A stretch of 64,000 nt of DNA. Source: Sva-07 sp963707515. GTDB taxonomy: Bacteria; Actinomycetota; Acidimicrobiia; Acidimicrobiales; Ilumatobacteraceae. The stretch covers positions 1 through 64,000 of the forward strand of contig CAVPQI010000003.1 in assembly GCA_963707515.1 (NCBI GenBank), written 5' to 3'. The stretch's first letter is position 1, and every line of letters starts with the position of its first letter. The notes below the pieces were generated by a model. It searched no databases, had not been told where the DNA came from, and saw only the letters and a program-made list of their open reading frames with translations. Of this stretch, positions 8,637 to 17,702 are shown piece by piece. The translations under genes were made by a program, and so were the position numbers.

Positions 8637-9568
8637 CCTACACCATCGTCGCCCGCGACCTGGAGCGAGGAGAGATCGGCATCGCCAGCCAGTCGCACTA
8701 CTTCGCCCTCGGCAACGTCGTCCCGTGGATCCAGTCGGGCGTCGGCGCGGTGGCCACGCAATCGTTCGTCGACCCGAGCTACGGGCCGCTCGGGCTGGCC
8801 CGACTGGCCGCCGGGGACTCCGCCGCCGACTCCCTCGCCGCGCTCGTGGCGGCCGACCCCGGCCGGGATCGGCGTCAGGTCGCCTGTATGCCGGTCGCCG
8901 GGCCACCCGCCGCGTACACCGGGTCGGGTTGCGTACAGCCGGCCGGCCACGTCGTCGCCCGCGACCACGTCGCCATGGGCAACATGCTGACGAACGCCGA
9001 CGTGTGGCCCGCCATCAGCGTCGCCTACACCACCACCGAGGGCGACCTCGCCACGCGCATGCTGGCCGGCCTGGCCGCCGGGCAGGCAGCCGGCGGCGAC
9101 GCCCGCGGCATGCAGTCCGCGGCGCTCAAGGTGTGCCGGATCGCCGACGTCGGCGAACCGTGGGGCGACGCCCTCGTCGATCTGCGCGTCGATGATCACA
9201 CCGATCCGATCGGCGAGCTCGGGCGTCTGCTCGGCCTCGCTCGGGCGTACGACCAGATCGCCGGCGTCCTGTTCGATCCCGAGTTGTTGGCTGACCACGG
9301 CACGTCCTCCCCCTCCTCCGTGGACGCCGCCGACGAGGCGCTCGGACAGGCCGCCGCGGTTCTCGGCGGCAACGTCGAAGCGTTGATGTGGCGCGCCGTG
9401 CTGCGCGCCAAGTACGGCCGCCCGGGCGCGGGCGACGACATCGCCGCGGCGTTCGCGGCTCACCCGCCACTGAGGGGCTTCGTCGCCCAGCTCGCCGCGG
9501 CGGGTGTGCTCGACGAGGCCACCTACCGCAGACTCACCGCCGTCACCAACGAAGGAATCGACCGATGA
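8633..9568 (+). CDS. DUF1028 domain protein (Ntn-hydrolase-like)
   Basis: A 311-residue protein. Its first 220 residues match DUF1028, with the N-terminal TYTIVARDLERGEIGIAS, then GVGAVATQS and GNMLTNADVW. The family adopts an Ntn-hydrolase-like fold and commonly lies beside dipeptide-type transporters and amidohydrolases, which is the setting here. The C-terminal 90 residues resemble a small helical (putative peptidoglycan-binding or TPR-like) extension. Start is the GTG in the GTGA overlap. A peptidase or amidase function is inference from neighbours. Confidence 0.82.
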   Translation: MTYTIVARDLERGEIGIASQSHYFALGNVVPWIQSGVGAVATQSFVDPSYGPLGLARLAAGDSAADSLAALVAADPGRDRRQVACMPVAGPPAAYTGSGCVQPAGHVVARDHVAMGNMLTNADVWPAISVAYTTTEGDLATRMLAGLAAGQAAGGDARGMQSAALKVCRIADVGEPWGDALVDLRVDDHTDPIGELGRLLGLARAYDQIAGVLFDPELLADHGTSSPSSVDAADEALGQAAAVLGGNVEALMWRAVLRAKYGRPGAGDDIAAAFAAHPPLRGFVAQLAAAGVLDEATYRRLTAVTNEGIDR

Positions 9569-10521
9569 CCACCGACCACCGGCTCGGCCTGCTGCTCGGC
9601 AGCGGGGCGGTCACGCCGTCCCAGATCGCCACCGTCGCCCGCGCCGCGGAACAGGCTGGGTTTGCCGAGTTGTGGGCGTCGGAGGACTACTTCTTCACGG
9701 GCGGCATCTCGACCGCGGCGATCGCGCTCGGAGCCACCGAACGACTGTCGGTGGGGATCGGCGTCGTGCCCGTGTTCACCCGTCACCCGGGCCTGGCGGC
9801 GATGGAGGCGGCGACGATCGCGGGTGCGTTCCCGGACCGCTTCACGCTCGGCGTGGGCACCGGCGTCGAGCGCTGGTTGCGTCAGATGGGCATCGAGCAG
9901 GGCAAGCCGCTGGCGTCGGTCCGGGAGTACGTTGGCGCCCTACGGGCGCTCGGCGCCGGAGAGACGTACTCGTCGGACGGCTTCTTCCCCTCCGACCAGA
10001 TCGCCCTCCACGCGCCCCACGAGTTCCCCGTGCACATCGGTGCGATCGGCCCGAAGATGCTCGACCTTGCCGCCGAGATCAGCGACGGGGCGATCCTGTC
10101 GGTGCTCTCCTCGCCCGACTACGTCCGCTGGGCCGTGCAACGCTTCCACGCCGCGGCCGGCCGCGACGTGCCGATCGTGGCGTTCGCCATGTACGTGTGC
10201 GACGCCGACGGTGCGCTCGCCCGCGACCGTGCGCGAGCCCTGTTGTCGCGCTACCTCGTACGAGTCAGCCCGATGACCGACGCGCTCGGCATCAGCGACC
10301 AGGTCGGCCGCCGCGTCGAGCAGGCGGCCGCCGGCGTCGAGCCCGACCCGATCCCCGACGAGTGGGTTCGGGCGATGACGATCAGCGGCACTCCGGCTGA
10401 CTGCCGCGCCGCAACCAAGGAGCTGTTCGACGCCGGCGTCACGACCGTGACGCTGTACCTGAGCGCCGAAAGCGACGCGCTGTCGCAGATCGCCGCGGCG
10501 ACCAGCCTGGCGCAGCCGTGA
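9565..10521 (+). CDS. LLM-class flavin/F420-dependent oxidoreductase
   Basis: A 318-residue luciferase-like TIM-barrel enzyme. Typical elements are the N-terminal RLGLLLGSGAVTP, FTLGVGTGVERW and the phosphate-binding stretch HIGAIGPKMLDLAAEISDGAI. Members use FMNH2 or F420 for monooxygenation, or act like methylene-H4MPT reductase. Which cofactor applies here cannot be decided by eye. The start overlaps the DUF1028 stop as ATGA. As part of the peptide-importer operon it could hydroxylate or reduce a heterocyclic nitrogen compound. Confidence 0.85.
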   Translation: MTTDHRLGLLLGSGAVTPSQIATVARAAEQAGFAELWASEDYFFTGGISTAAIALGATERLSVGIGVVPVFTRHPGLAAMEAATIAGAFPDRFTLGVGTGVERWLRQMGIEQGKPLASVREYVGALRALGAGETYSSDGFFPSDQIALHAPHEFPVHIGAIGPKMLDLAAEISDGAILSVLSSPDYVRWAVQRFHAAAGRDVPIVAFAMYVCDADGALARDRARALLSRYLVRVSPMTDALGISDQVGRRVEQAAAGVEPDPIPDEWVRAMTISGTPADCRAATKELFDAGVTTVTLYLSAESDALSQIAAATSLAQP

Positions 10522-10579
10522 CACCGGAGTTCCCCCAATCCCCCCAGCAGTCCCTCATCGAACAGAAGGAGTCAGCAGC

Positions 10580-12211
10580 GTGCGCAAGCTGATCCGCAAT
10601 ACCGCTTTCCTCGTCCTCGCGGCGAGCGCGGCCGTCGCCTGTGGTAGCGACGGCACCACACCGGTCACCACCGACGCGGCCGGGACCGACACCCCGCCCG
10701 CCGAAGCCGAGCAGACACTCGTGATCGGCGGCGGCGACATCGACCACATCGACATGGTGCAGTTCCACTCCGTGTCGGCCCGGCTCGTGATGGCCAACGT
10801 GTACAGCCCGCCCCAGCAAGAGGTCATGGAGGACGACCCCGACGTCCCCGGCGGCCTGCGCGGCACGGGTGAGTTCAGCTACGGCGTGACCGAGGGCCTC
10901 GAGTTGTCCGAGGACGGTTTGACCGGCACGCTCCGCGTCCGCGACGGCGCCAAGTTCGCCTCAGGCGAGGACATCACCGCCGAAGACCTCGCCTACACGA
11001 TGCGTCGCTGGCTCGGCGGGCCCGGGTACACCACCAGCTCGCGGCCGTACTTCGGCATCTCCGACGACGTCGACGGCTCGATCAAGATCGTCGACGACCG
11101 CACCGTCGAGGTGACCTTCGAGCGCGCCAGCGCGATGATCGACAAGGTCCTCGCGTTCACCCAGTTCGGTATCATCGACGCCTCGGTCGCCGAGGACAAC
11201 GCCGGCGAGGACGGCTGGGCGTCGGAGTACCTCGCCAAGAACGCCACGGCATCGGGCCCGTACGAGATCGCTGAATGGGTGCCGGGGCAGTACATGGAGC
11301 TGAGCCGTTCTGACCTCACCGTCTACGGGCCCGAGGCCGAGATGGACACGGTTCGCCTGCAGGTCATCCCCGACCAGTCGCAGCGTCTGCTGGCCCTCAA
11401 GAGCGGTGAGATCGACATCGCCCTGGAGATGCCGCCGGATCTTCTCGCCGAGGCCGCCGAGGACCCGGAGCTGAAGGTCTACAGCCTCCCGTCGAGCTCG
11501 TTGACCTACCTCACGATGCACAACGAGATGGCGCCCCTCGACAACCCGGTGGTGCGCGAGGCGATCAGCCTGGCCGTGCCGTACGAGGCGCTCGTGTCGA
11601 CGGTCATGCAGGGCTACGGCAAGCGCGCCGGCTCGCCGATCCCGGAGCCGATCGAAGGCTCGCTCGGCCTCGAGCAGGCGTTCGAGACCGACGTCGAGGC
11701 GGCCAAGCAGTTGCTCACGGAGAACGGCCTCGACGGGGTCCAGGTCACGCTGACCGTCAACGCCGAGAACGCCCAGCACGTCCAGGCGGCGACGTTCATC
11801 CAGGACTCGCTGCGCCAGGCCGGCATCGACGTCAACGTCCAGACCCTGCCGGGCGCCGAGTACACCACTCGCCTCAACGCCGGCGAGCTGCAGATGTCGA
11901 TCAACAGCTGGTACTCGTACGGTGAGGATCCCTTCTACCAGCTCCAGTTCATGCTCGGCACCGGAGCGTTCACGAACTACGCCCGCTACAGCAACCCCGA
12001 ACTCGACGAGCTGATCGCCCAGGGCGCGGCCTCGGTCGACCCGGAGGAGCGAGCCGAGATCGCCCGCCAGGCGCAAGAACTGGTGATCGCCGACGCGCCG
12101 TGGGCGTACCTGTACACCGCCGATCACGTGTTCGTCACTCGCAAGGACATCAGCGGCATCACCAACACCCTCGACAAGGTGTTGCGCCTCCAGTACATCC
12201 ACCGCGACTGA
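10580..12211 (+). CDS. oligopeptide-type ABC substrate-binding lipoprotein (SBP family 5)
   Basis: A 543-residue extracytoplasmic binding protein. The start is the GTG at 10580 with AGAAGGAG about 8 bases upstream. A signal peptide ends in a lipobox before Cys (AVACGSDG), followed by a Thr/Ala-rich linker. The body has the family-5 features LRVRDGAKFASGEDITAEDLAYT and AREAISLAVPYEAL-like segments. It delivers peptide-, opine- or glycoside-like ligands to the permeases encoded directly downstream. The ligand is unknown. The operon continues with both permeases and both ATPases, so the transporter is complete. Confidence 0.92.
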   Translation: MRKLIRNTAFLVLAASAAVACGSDGTTPVTTDAAGTDTPPAEAEQTLVIGGGDIDHIDMVQFHSVSARLVMANVYSPPQQEVMEDDPDVPGGLRGTGEFSYGVTEGLELSEDGLTGTLRVRDGAKFASGEDITAEDLAYTMRRWLGGPGYTTSSRPYFGISDDVDGSIKIVDDRTVEVTFERASAMIDKVLAFTQFGIIDASVAEDNAGEDGWASEYLAKNATASGPYEIAEWVPGQYMELSRSDLTVYGPEAEMDTVRLQVIPDQSQRLLALKSGEIDIALEMPPDLLAEAAEDPELKVYSLPSSSLTYLTMHNEMAPLDNPVVREAISLAVPYEALVSTVMQGYGKRAGSPIPEPIEGSLGLEQAFETDVEAAKQLLTENGLDGVQVTLTVNAENAQHVQAATFIQDSLRQAGIDVNVQTLPGAEYTTRLNAGELQMSINSWYSYGEDPFYQLQFMLGTGAFTNYARYSNPELDELIAQGAASVDPEERAEIARQAQELVIADAPWAYLYTADHVFVTRKDISGITNTLDKVLRLQYIHRD

Positions 12212-12244
12212 CCGCCGACCACACCGCGATTCCGACCGACTCCC

Positions 12245-13261
12245 ATGCTCAAGTTCCTCGTGCGTCGGGCCATCACCGCAGTGATCTGCGTGGCCGGTAT
12301 CGCCGTCGTGGTGTTCGCACTGACCCGGGTACTGCCCGGCGACGCAGCGGTGCTGCGCGCCGGGCAGTACGCCACCCAGGACCGAATCGACGAGATCCGT
12401 GCCCAGTACGGCTACGACGACCCGCTGCTCACCCAGTTCGGTCGCTACATGGAACGGCTCGTCCAACTGGACCTGGGCACGTCGACCCGTACCGGTCAGC
12501 CGGTTGCGAGCGAGCTCGGAAGTCGGATCGGTGCCACGATCGAACTCAGTGCGGCGGCCGTCGTCGTCGCCGTCGCTCTCGGACTGCCGCTCGGGGTCCT
12601 CGCCGCCGTCAAGGGCGGCGGTGTGGACCGCGTCGTCCGGTTCGGGGCGGTGGTGTCCGGCTCGTTGGCCTCGTTCTGGTTCGGGCTCGTCCTGATCTAC
12701 TTCCTCAGCTACAAGTTGGGGTGGTTCCCCACTCCGACCGACCGCCTTCCGCGGGGGATCGCGCCGCCCCCCGAGGTGACCCGCCTCTACACGGTCGACG
12801 CGCTCCTCGCCGGCGATCTGGGGTTGTTCGTCGACGTGGTGCGCTCGCTCGCCCTGCCCGCACTCACACTCGGCCTGCTGGCCGCTGGGCAGCTCACCAA
12901 GATGGTGCGCTCGGCAATGGTGGTCGCCCTCGACAGCGACTTCGTGCGCACAGCCCGCAGCCTCGGCGTGCCGCGACGGCAGGTCATCTGGGTCGACGCA
13001 CTACGCAACGCGGCGCTGCCGATCCTCACCACGATCGGCTTGCTGATCGGTTTCCTCCTCGGCGGCAACATCATCGTCGAGCGCCTCTTCTCCTGGCCCG
13101 GTGTGGGCCGCTATGCGTTCGACGCGATCTCCAACAGCGACCTCGACGCGCTGTGCGGGTTCGTGCTCGTGATCGGCAGCATGTACGTGGCGCTGATGTT
13201 TCTCGTCGACATCGCCTACGCGATCGCCGACCCGCGGGTGCGGCTCGGGGGATCGTCGTGA
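12245..13261 (+). CDS. DppB/OppB-type ABC permease
   Basis: A 338-residue inner-membrane permease with the N-terminal signature FLVRRAITAVICVAGIAVVVF and the TRVLPGD motif characteristic of DppB/OppB. The EAA-like loop is in TARSLGVPRRQVIWVDALRN. About six membrane segments are visible, ending near LFLVDIAYAIADPRVRLG. It pairs with the downstream DppC-type protein to form the channel of the peptide-type importer. Its stop overlaps the next start (GTGA). Confidence 0.92.
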   Translation: MLKFLVRRAITAVICVAGIAVVVFALTRVLPGDAAVLRAGQYATQDRIDEIRAQYGYDDPLLTQFGRYMERLVQLDLGTSTRTGQPVASELGSRIGATIELSAAAVVVAVALGLPLGVLAAVKGGGVDRVVRFGAVVSGSLASFWFGLVLIYFLSYKLGWFPTPTDRLPRGIAPPPEVTRLYTVDALLAGDLGLFVDVVRSLALPALTLGLLAAGQLTKMVRSAMVVALDSDFVRTARSLGVPRRQVIWVDALRNAALPILTTIGLLIGFLLGGNIIVERLFSWPGVGRYAFDAISNSDLDALCGFVLVIGSMYVALMFLVDIAYAIADPRVRLGGSS

Positions 13262-14103
13262 CAGCCGTCGTCGCGGCCCCCTCGCGGCCCACTCGGCTCG
13301 CCCGGCTGCGGGCGATGGACCGCAACACGCTCATCGGCATCAGCTTGTTGGGTTTCCTCACCGTGCTCGCGATCATCGGACCGTGGGTGTTCGCCGACCC
13401 GATCGCCACCGACGCCGCCAACGCGCTCGAGCCCCCGTCCGCTGAGCATTGGTTGGGCACGGACCGGTACGGCCGCGACGTCCTCGCCCGTACGGTCGCC
13501 GCGATCCGGCTCGATCTCGGCCTCGCCGTAGTGGTCGCCGCCGCGGCCCTCACGATCGGCTCGGTGCTGGGCGCACTCGCCGGCTACTTCGGCGGCTGGT
13601 TCGACGAGCTCCTGATGCGCATCACCGACATCGTTTCGGCCTTCCCCGGCTTCATCCTCGCCCTGATCATCACGGTGTGCCTCGGCAACAACACGACCAA
13701 TGCCGTGATCGGTGTGACGATCGCGTCGATCCCGTCATTCGTGCGGCTGACCCGAGCGACGTCGATGAGCGAGCGCCAGCGGGACTACGTCAGCGCGGCG
13801 ATCGTCTCGGGCACGTCCCGGCTGCGGACCGCCCTGACGCACGTGCTGCCGAACTCGATCCGGCCGGCGATCGTGCAGGCCAGCTTCGTCGCCGGCTGGG
13901 CGATCCTCAACATTGCCGGTCTGGCATTCCTGGGCGTCGGGGTCCAACCGCCGACGGCCGAGTGGGGGATCATGGTCTCCGACGGCAGCGCTGACATCGT
14001 GCGCGGCATCTGGTGGCCGTCGGTGGTGCCGGGCGTCCTCATCGTGATCGCCGCCGCCGGCCTGCACCTGATCGGCGACGGATTCGAGGAGCGCACTCGA
14101 TGA
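13258..14103 (+). CDS. DppC/OppC-type ABC permease
   Basis: A 281-residue membrane permease starting at the GTG that overlaps the previous stop. It has the N-terminal membrane segment TLIGISLLGFLTVLAIIGPW and then HWLGTDRYGRDVLARTVAA, the hallmark of DppC/OppC. The coupling loop is VSAAIVSGTSRLRTALTHVLPN. Five to six membrane segments are predicted. It forms a heterodimer with the preceding DppB-type subunit. Its stop overlaps the following ATPase start as ATGA. Confidence 0.92.
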   Translation: MTAVVAAPSRPTRLARLRAMDRNTLIGISLLGFLTVLAIIGPWVFADPIATDAANALEPPSAEHWLGTDRYGRDVLARTVAAIRLDLGLAVVVAAAALTIGSVLGALAGYFGGWFDELLMRITDIVSAFPGFILALIITVCLGNNTTNAVIGVTIASIPSFVRLTRATSMSERQRDYVSAAIVSGTSRLRTALTHVLPNSIRPAIVQASFVAGWAILNIAGLAFLGVGVQPPTAEWGIMVSDGSADIVRGIWWPSVVPGVLIVIAAAGLHLIGDGFEERTR

Positions 14104-14888
14104 GCCTCCTCAGCGTCCGCGACCTCACGATCGCGACCGACATCACCCCCACCCACACGCTCGTCGACCACGTCGGGTTCGACGTCCCCCGCGACACGAT
14201 CGTCGGTGTCGTCGGCGAGTCCGGCTCGGGCAAGTCGCTCACCTCGCTGGCGATCATGGGGCTGGCGCCGCGCGGCGTGCGCGTCGTTGCGGGCTCCGCC
14301 ACGTTCGACGGGATGCAGCTCGAGGTGGACGGCGAGCATCGACTCGAGGGTGCGGCGATGGTGTTCCAGAACGCCCGCGCCGCGCTCAACCCGACCATGC
14401 GGGTCGCCAAGCAGATCTCCCGGGCGGCGCGTCTCGGCGCCGGTGACGGCAGCCCGAGAGAGGTCGCTGCTGCGCTGCGCGGGGTCGGGATCGACGATCC
14501 CGACCGCGTCGGGCGGGCCTATCCGCACCAGCTGTCGGGCGGGATGTGCCAGCGCGTCATGCTGGCGGTTGCGCTCGCCACCAAGCCCAAGCTGCTGATC
14601 GCCGACGAGCCGACGACCGGTCTCGACGTGACGGTGCAGGCGCAGATCCTGCTGCTGCTCCGCGACGCGGCACGCAGCGCTGGCTGCAGCGTGCTCTTGA
14701 TCACCCATGACCTCGGCGTGGTCGCCCAAGTGTGTGACGAGCTCGTCGTGATGCAGGGCGGACAGGTCCGCGAGACCGGCTCCACGGTCGACGTCTTCGA
14801 ACGCCCGGCCGACGACTACACCCGGGCCTTGCTCGCCACGATCGACGCCCCGATCGGCGCCGCCCCGTCAGCGGTCCCCGGAGACTGA
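14100..14888 (+). CDS. DppD/OppD-type ABC ATPase
   Basis: A 262-residue nucleotide-binding subunit with Walker A GESGSGKS, signature LSGGMCQRV, Walker B LLIADEPTTGLD and the His-loop ITHDLG. The Q-loop region is MVFQNARAALNP. It drives peptide-type import together with the next gene product. It is slightly short at its C-terminus and lacks the Cys-rich oligopeptide C-terminal motif that the partner retains. Translation is coupled to the permease by ATGA. Confidence 0.92.
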   Translation: MSLLSVRDLTIATDITPTHTLVDHVGFDVPRDTIVGVVGESGSGKSLTSLAIMGLAPRGVRVVAGSATFDGMQLEVDGEHRLEGAAMVFQNARAALNPTMRVAKQISRAARLGAGDGSPREVAAALRGVGIDDPDRVGRAYPHQLSGGMCQRVMLAVALATKPKLLIADEPTTGLDVTVQAQILLLLRDAARSAGCSVLLITHDLGVVAQVCDELVVMQGGQVRETGSTVDVFERPADDYTRALLATIDAPIGAAPSAVPGD

Positions 14889-14889
14889 G

Positions 14890-15831
14890 ATGCAGCTGCA
14901 AGTCAACGATCTCGAGGTCACCTACGGCCGGGGCACCAGCAGCGTGCACGCTGTGCGCGGCCTGTTGTTCTCGATCGGCCCGGGTGAGACCGTTGCCCTC
15001 GTCGGCGAGTCGGGCTGCGGCAAGTCCACGACCGCGGCGGTCGTGGCCGGCCTGCGCCGGCCGAGTCACGGCAACGTGGTGCTCGATGGCACCGTCGTGT
15101 CCGACCGTCGTCGCAGCCGCGACGTGCGTCGCCAGATCCAGATGGTGTTCCAGCACTCGGACCAAGCGCTCGACCCGCGCTGGACGGTGCAGCGTTCGAT
15201 CGAGGAGCCGTTGCGCAACCTCACCGACCTCGACCGGGACGCGATCCGGAAACGGACGCTCGAAGTGCTCGAACAGGTCGGGCTCGACGCCTCGTTCCTG
15301 GAACGCCGGCCACGCACGCTGTCGGGCGGGCAAGCCCAGCGGGCGGCGATCGCCCGGGCCCTGGCGTGTCACCCGGAACTGGTGGTGCTCGACGAGCCGA
15401 CCGCCTCGCTCGACCAATCGGTCCGGGCGATCCAGCTCCGGTTGCTGACCCGAATGCAGCGCGAGCATGGGCTCAGCTACCTGTTGATCACCCACGACAT
15501 CTCCAGCGTCGACCTGATCGCCGAGCGGATCGTCGTCATGTACCGGGGCATTGCGGTCGAGACCGGCCCGGCCAAGCAGGTTCTCGCGGCACCGCAGCAT
15601 CCGTACACGAGGGCCTTGATTGCATCGGTGCCGATCGCCGATCCGCGGCGCCGGATGGCTCTCCTCCCGATCGACGGCGAAGCCACCGGCGTAGCCGACA
15701 GCGACAGCGGCTGTGCGTTCGCCCATCGATGCCATCATGTGACCTCCATGTGCACCAGCGGCCGTCCCGACCTCACGCCCACCACCGACGGCCGCTCCGT
15801 GGCGTGCGTCCGGCTGGAGGCGATTGCGTGA
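14890..15831 (+). CDS. DppF/OppF-type ABC ATPase
   Basis: A 313-residue nucleotide-binding subunit with Walker A GESGCGKS, signature LSGGQAQRAA, Walker B LVVLDEPTASLD and H-loop ITHDIS. The C-terminal oligopeptide-transporter extension is present and includes the cysteines in DSGCAFAHRCHHVTSMC, which in some homologues bind a [4Fe-4S] cluster or zinc. It starts one base after the previous stop. Its end overlaps the start of the TetR gene (GTGA), so the regulator is part of the same transcript. Confidence 0.92.
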   Translation: MQLQVNDLEVTYGRGTSSVHAVRGLLFSIGPGETVALVGESGCGKSTTAAVVAGLRRPSHGNVVLDGTVVSDRRRSRDVRRQIQMVFQHSDQALDPRWTVQRSIEEPLRNLTDLDRDAIRKRTLEVLEQVGLDASFLERRPRTLSGGQAQRAAIARALACHPELVVLDEPTASLDQSVRAIQLRLLTRMQREHGLSYLLITHDISSVDLIAERIVVMYRGIAVETGPAKQVLAAPQHPYTRALIASVPIADPRRRMALLPIDGEATGVADSDSGCAFAHRCHHVTSMCTSGRPDLTPTTDGRSVACVRLEAIA

Positions 15832-16412
15832 TCGAGGTCCCCGTGGACTCGGGCGGCGACGACACGCTCACGTCGGAGCGTGCCGTCGAGTTGCTCAACG
15901 GCGCGCTCGACTTCATCGAGCGCAACGGCGTGGCCCAATTCTCACTGGCGGCGATCGCCGAACACCTCGGCACGAGTAGTCGGATGTTGATCTACCACCT
16001 CGGCACGCGCGACCAGATCCTCGGTCGGGCCCTGACCGAGCGCCGGATCCGCACCCGCGAGCTCCTGATCGAACCGCCCCCGACCGACTTCGCCGACGCG
16101 GTCACCCGGATCTTCCGGCACTACACCGAGCACCGCTGGGAGATGGAGTTGTTCTTCTTCGTCTCCACCCGGGCGTTCGAAGAGCCGGATGCATACTCCG
16201 AGTTCTCGCGGACGGCGGCGGAGGTGTGGCTGAGCATGCTCGCCGAAGCTGGCGAGCGCGGTGGCCTCAATCCGGACGCCGCCTTGCGGGCGGCCACGAT
16301 CGGGCTGGCACTCGTGCGCGGCCTTCTGCTCGACCTGTCCTTGAGTGGGGCGATCGAGCGCGTGTGCGAGTCGTTCGACGAGTACATCTCCTCAGTTGCC
16401 GGGTCGCCCTAG
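15828..16412 (+). CDS. TetR-family transcriptional regulator
   Basis: A 194-residue regulator with an N-terminal helix-turn-helix, IAEHLGTSSRMLIYHLGTR, at about residues 42-60 and an all-helical ligand domain. The GTG start lies inside the end of the DppF-type gene, so it is co-transcribed with the importer. It is the best candidate for controlling the operon through the palindromes upstream of 7292, but TetR genes can act elsewhere. The ligand is unknown. Confidence 0.87.
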   Translation: MIEVPVDSGGDDTLTSERAVELLNGALDFIERNGVAQFSLAAIAEHLGTSSRMLIYHLGTRDQILGRALTERRIRTRELLIEPPPTDFADAVTRIFRHYTEHRWEMELFFFVSTRAFEEPDAYSEFSRTAAEVWLSMLAEAGERGGLNPDAALRAATIGLALVRGLLLDLSLSGAIERVCESFDEYISSVAGSP

Positions 16413-16444
16413 GCGACGCCGGCAACCCGAACACCGGAGGCAAC

Positions 16445-17539
16445 GTGGAATCCATCGACGCGCTCGTCGTCGGCGCCGGCATCGCCGGCTTCAGTGTCGC
16501 CGCACACCTCGCGGCCGACCGCTCGGTCCTGCTGATCGAGCAGTTCGACACTCCTACCTCGCAAACCACCGGCCGCAGCGCGGCCCAGTTCATCTCCGGG
16601 TACGGCGGGCCACCGATCCAGCCCTTCAGCCTCGCCAGCCGCGACTGGTTCGAGTCCGGGGGAGGGGAGGGTCCGACCCTGCTCGAGCCGCGCGGCATGC
16701 TCACGGTCGCTTGCGTCGACGACTCCGAGGTGCTCCACCGCAACGGTGACGAGGTGTCGCTGGAGACGGCCCTCGAGCTGTGCCCGGCGTTGCGCCCCGA
16801 GCGAGTCGCCGCGGCCTGGTACGACGAGCAGGTCTTCGACATCGACGTGGCCGCTGCGGTCACCGTGTACCGCCGCATCGCCCGGCGGCTCGGGGCCGAG
16901 ATCCGCCTCGACTGCCGCTTCGTGTCGGCCGAACAGGTCGACGGGCGGTGGCGCGTCGCGACCTCGCAGGGCGTGATCGACGCCGGCGTGATCGTCAACG
17001 CGGCCGGGGCGTGGGCCGACGAGGTGGCCAGGTCGAGTCGTGTCCCGGAGTGCGGCCTGGTTCCGATGAGGCGCACGGCGTGCACGTTCCGGTATCAGGG
17101 GTCGGTCGACCATCGCGACTGGCCGCTGGTGTTCAGCGCCGCCGAGGCCTGGTACTTCAAGCCCGAGCCGGGCCAGATCATGGCGTCCCTGGCCGAGGAG
17201 ACCCCGAGCGATCCATGCGATGCGCGCCCAGAGGAAGAAGACCTCGCGCTGTGCCTCGACCGGATTCGCGAGGAGACCACCCTGGCGCCTCGCTCGCTGA
17301 GCTCGAGCTGGGCCGGGCTGCGCACGTTCGCGCCCGACCGCGGGTTCGTGCTCGGGCCCGATCCGCGCGAGCCCACCTTCGTGTGGTGTGCTGGCCAAGG
17401 CGGGTTCGGCATCCAGGCCGCACCGGCGATTGCCGAGTCGGTGGCCTCGCTGATGCGGACCGGTGACCTGCCGCCCTCGGTGCGGGCCCACGGAGCCGCC
17501 GCGGCCGACGTGACGGCCGGCCGATTCCACGCCATGTGA
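16445..17539 (+). CDS. DAO-type FAD-dependent oxidoreductase
   Basis: A 364-residue flavoprotein of the glycine/D-amino-acid oxidase family, with the N-terminal dinucleotide-binding motif VVGAGIAG at about residues 8-15 and a C-terminal FAD-contact stretch VWCAGQGGFGIQ. Members oxidise secondary or tertiary amines such as sarcosine, D-amino acids, opines or N-methyl compounds. The start is the GTG at 16445, following GGAGG by four bases. It is the last gene of the operon that imports a peptide- or opine-like compound and would release an amine or keto acid from it. Confidence 0.85.
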   Translation: MESIDALVVGAGIAGFSVAAHLAADRSVLLIEQFDTPTSQTTGRSAAQFISGYGGPPIQPFSLASRDWFESGGGEGPTLLEPRGMLTVACVDDSEVLHRNGDEVSLETALELCPALRPERVAAAWYDEQVFDIDVAAAVTVYRRIARRLGAEIRLDCRFVSAEQVDGRWRVATSQGVIDAGVIVNAAGAWADEVARSSRVPECGLVPMRRTACTFRYQGSVDHRDWPLVFSAAEAWYFKPEPGQIMASLAEETPSDPCDARPEEEDLALCLDRIREETTLAPRSLSSSWAGLRTFAPDRGFVLGPDPREPTFVWCAGQGGFGIQAAPAIAESVASLMRTGDLPPSVRAHGAAAADVTAGRFHAM

Positions 17540-17636
17540 CTGTGCAGCTGTCGGGCACCGTCGCTCGGACCCCCGAGCTTGTCGATGCCCCACCGCCTGA
17601 TCTGAGCCAGCGGGCGCCGAGCCACCCGACCATCCG

Positions 17637-17683
17637 TTTTCGTGATCTCGTGCGGCAACTATTGCCGCACGAGATCACGAAAA
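17637..17683. repeat. palindromic intergenic element, copy 2 (perfect stem)
   Basis: A perfect inverted repeat. TTTTCGTGATCTCG, TGCGGCAA and the mirrored arm are separated by the loop CTA (17659-17661), giving a 22-bp stem. It matches the copy at 5739-5779, including the loop and the following AAAAGGC. On both strands the T-run precedes the stem and the A-run follows it, opposite to an intrinsic terminator. It lies immediately before the truncated CoA-binding gene and about 100 bases after the oxidase gene. Confidence 0.85.
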
Positions 17684-17702
17684 GGCGGGGTGGCGAGGGG
17701 AC

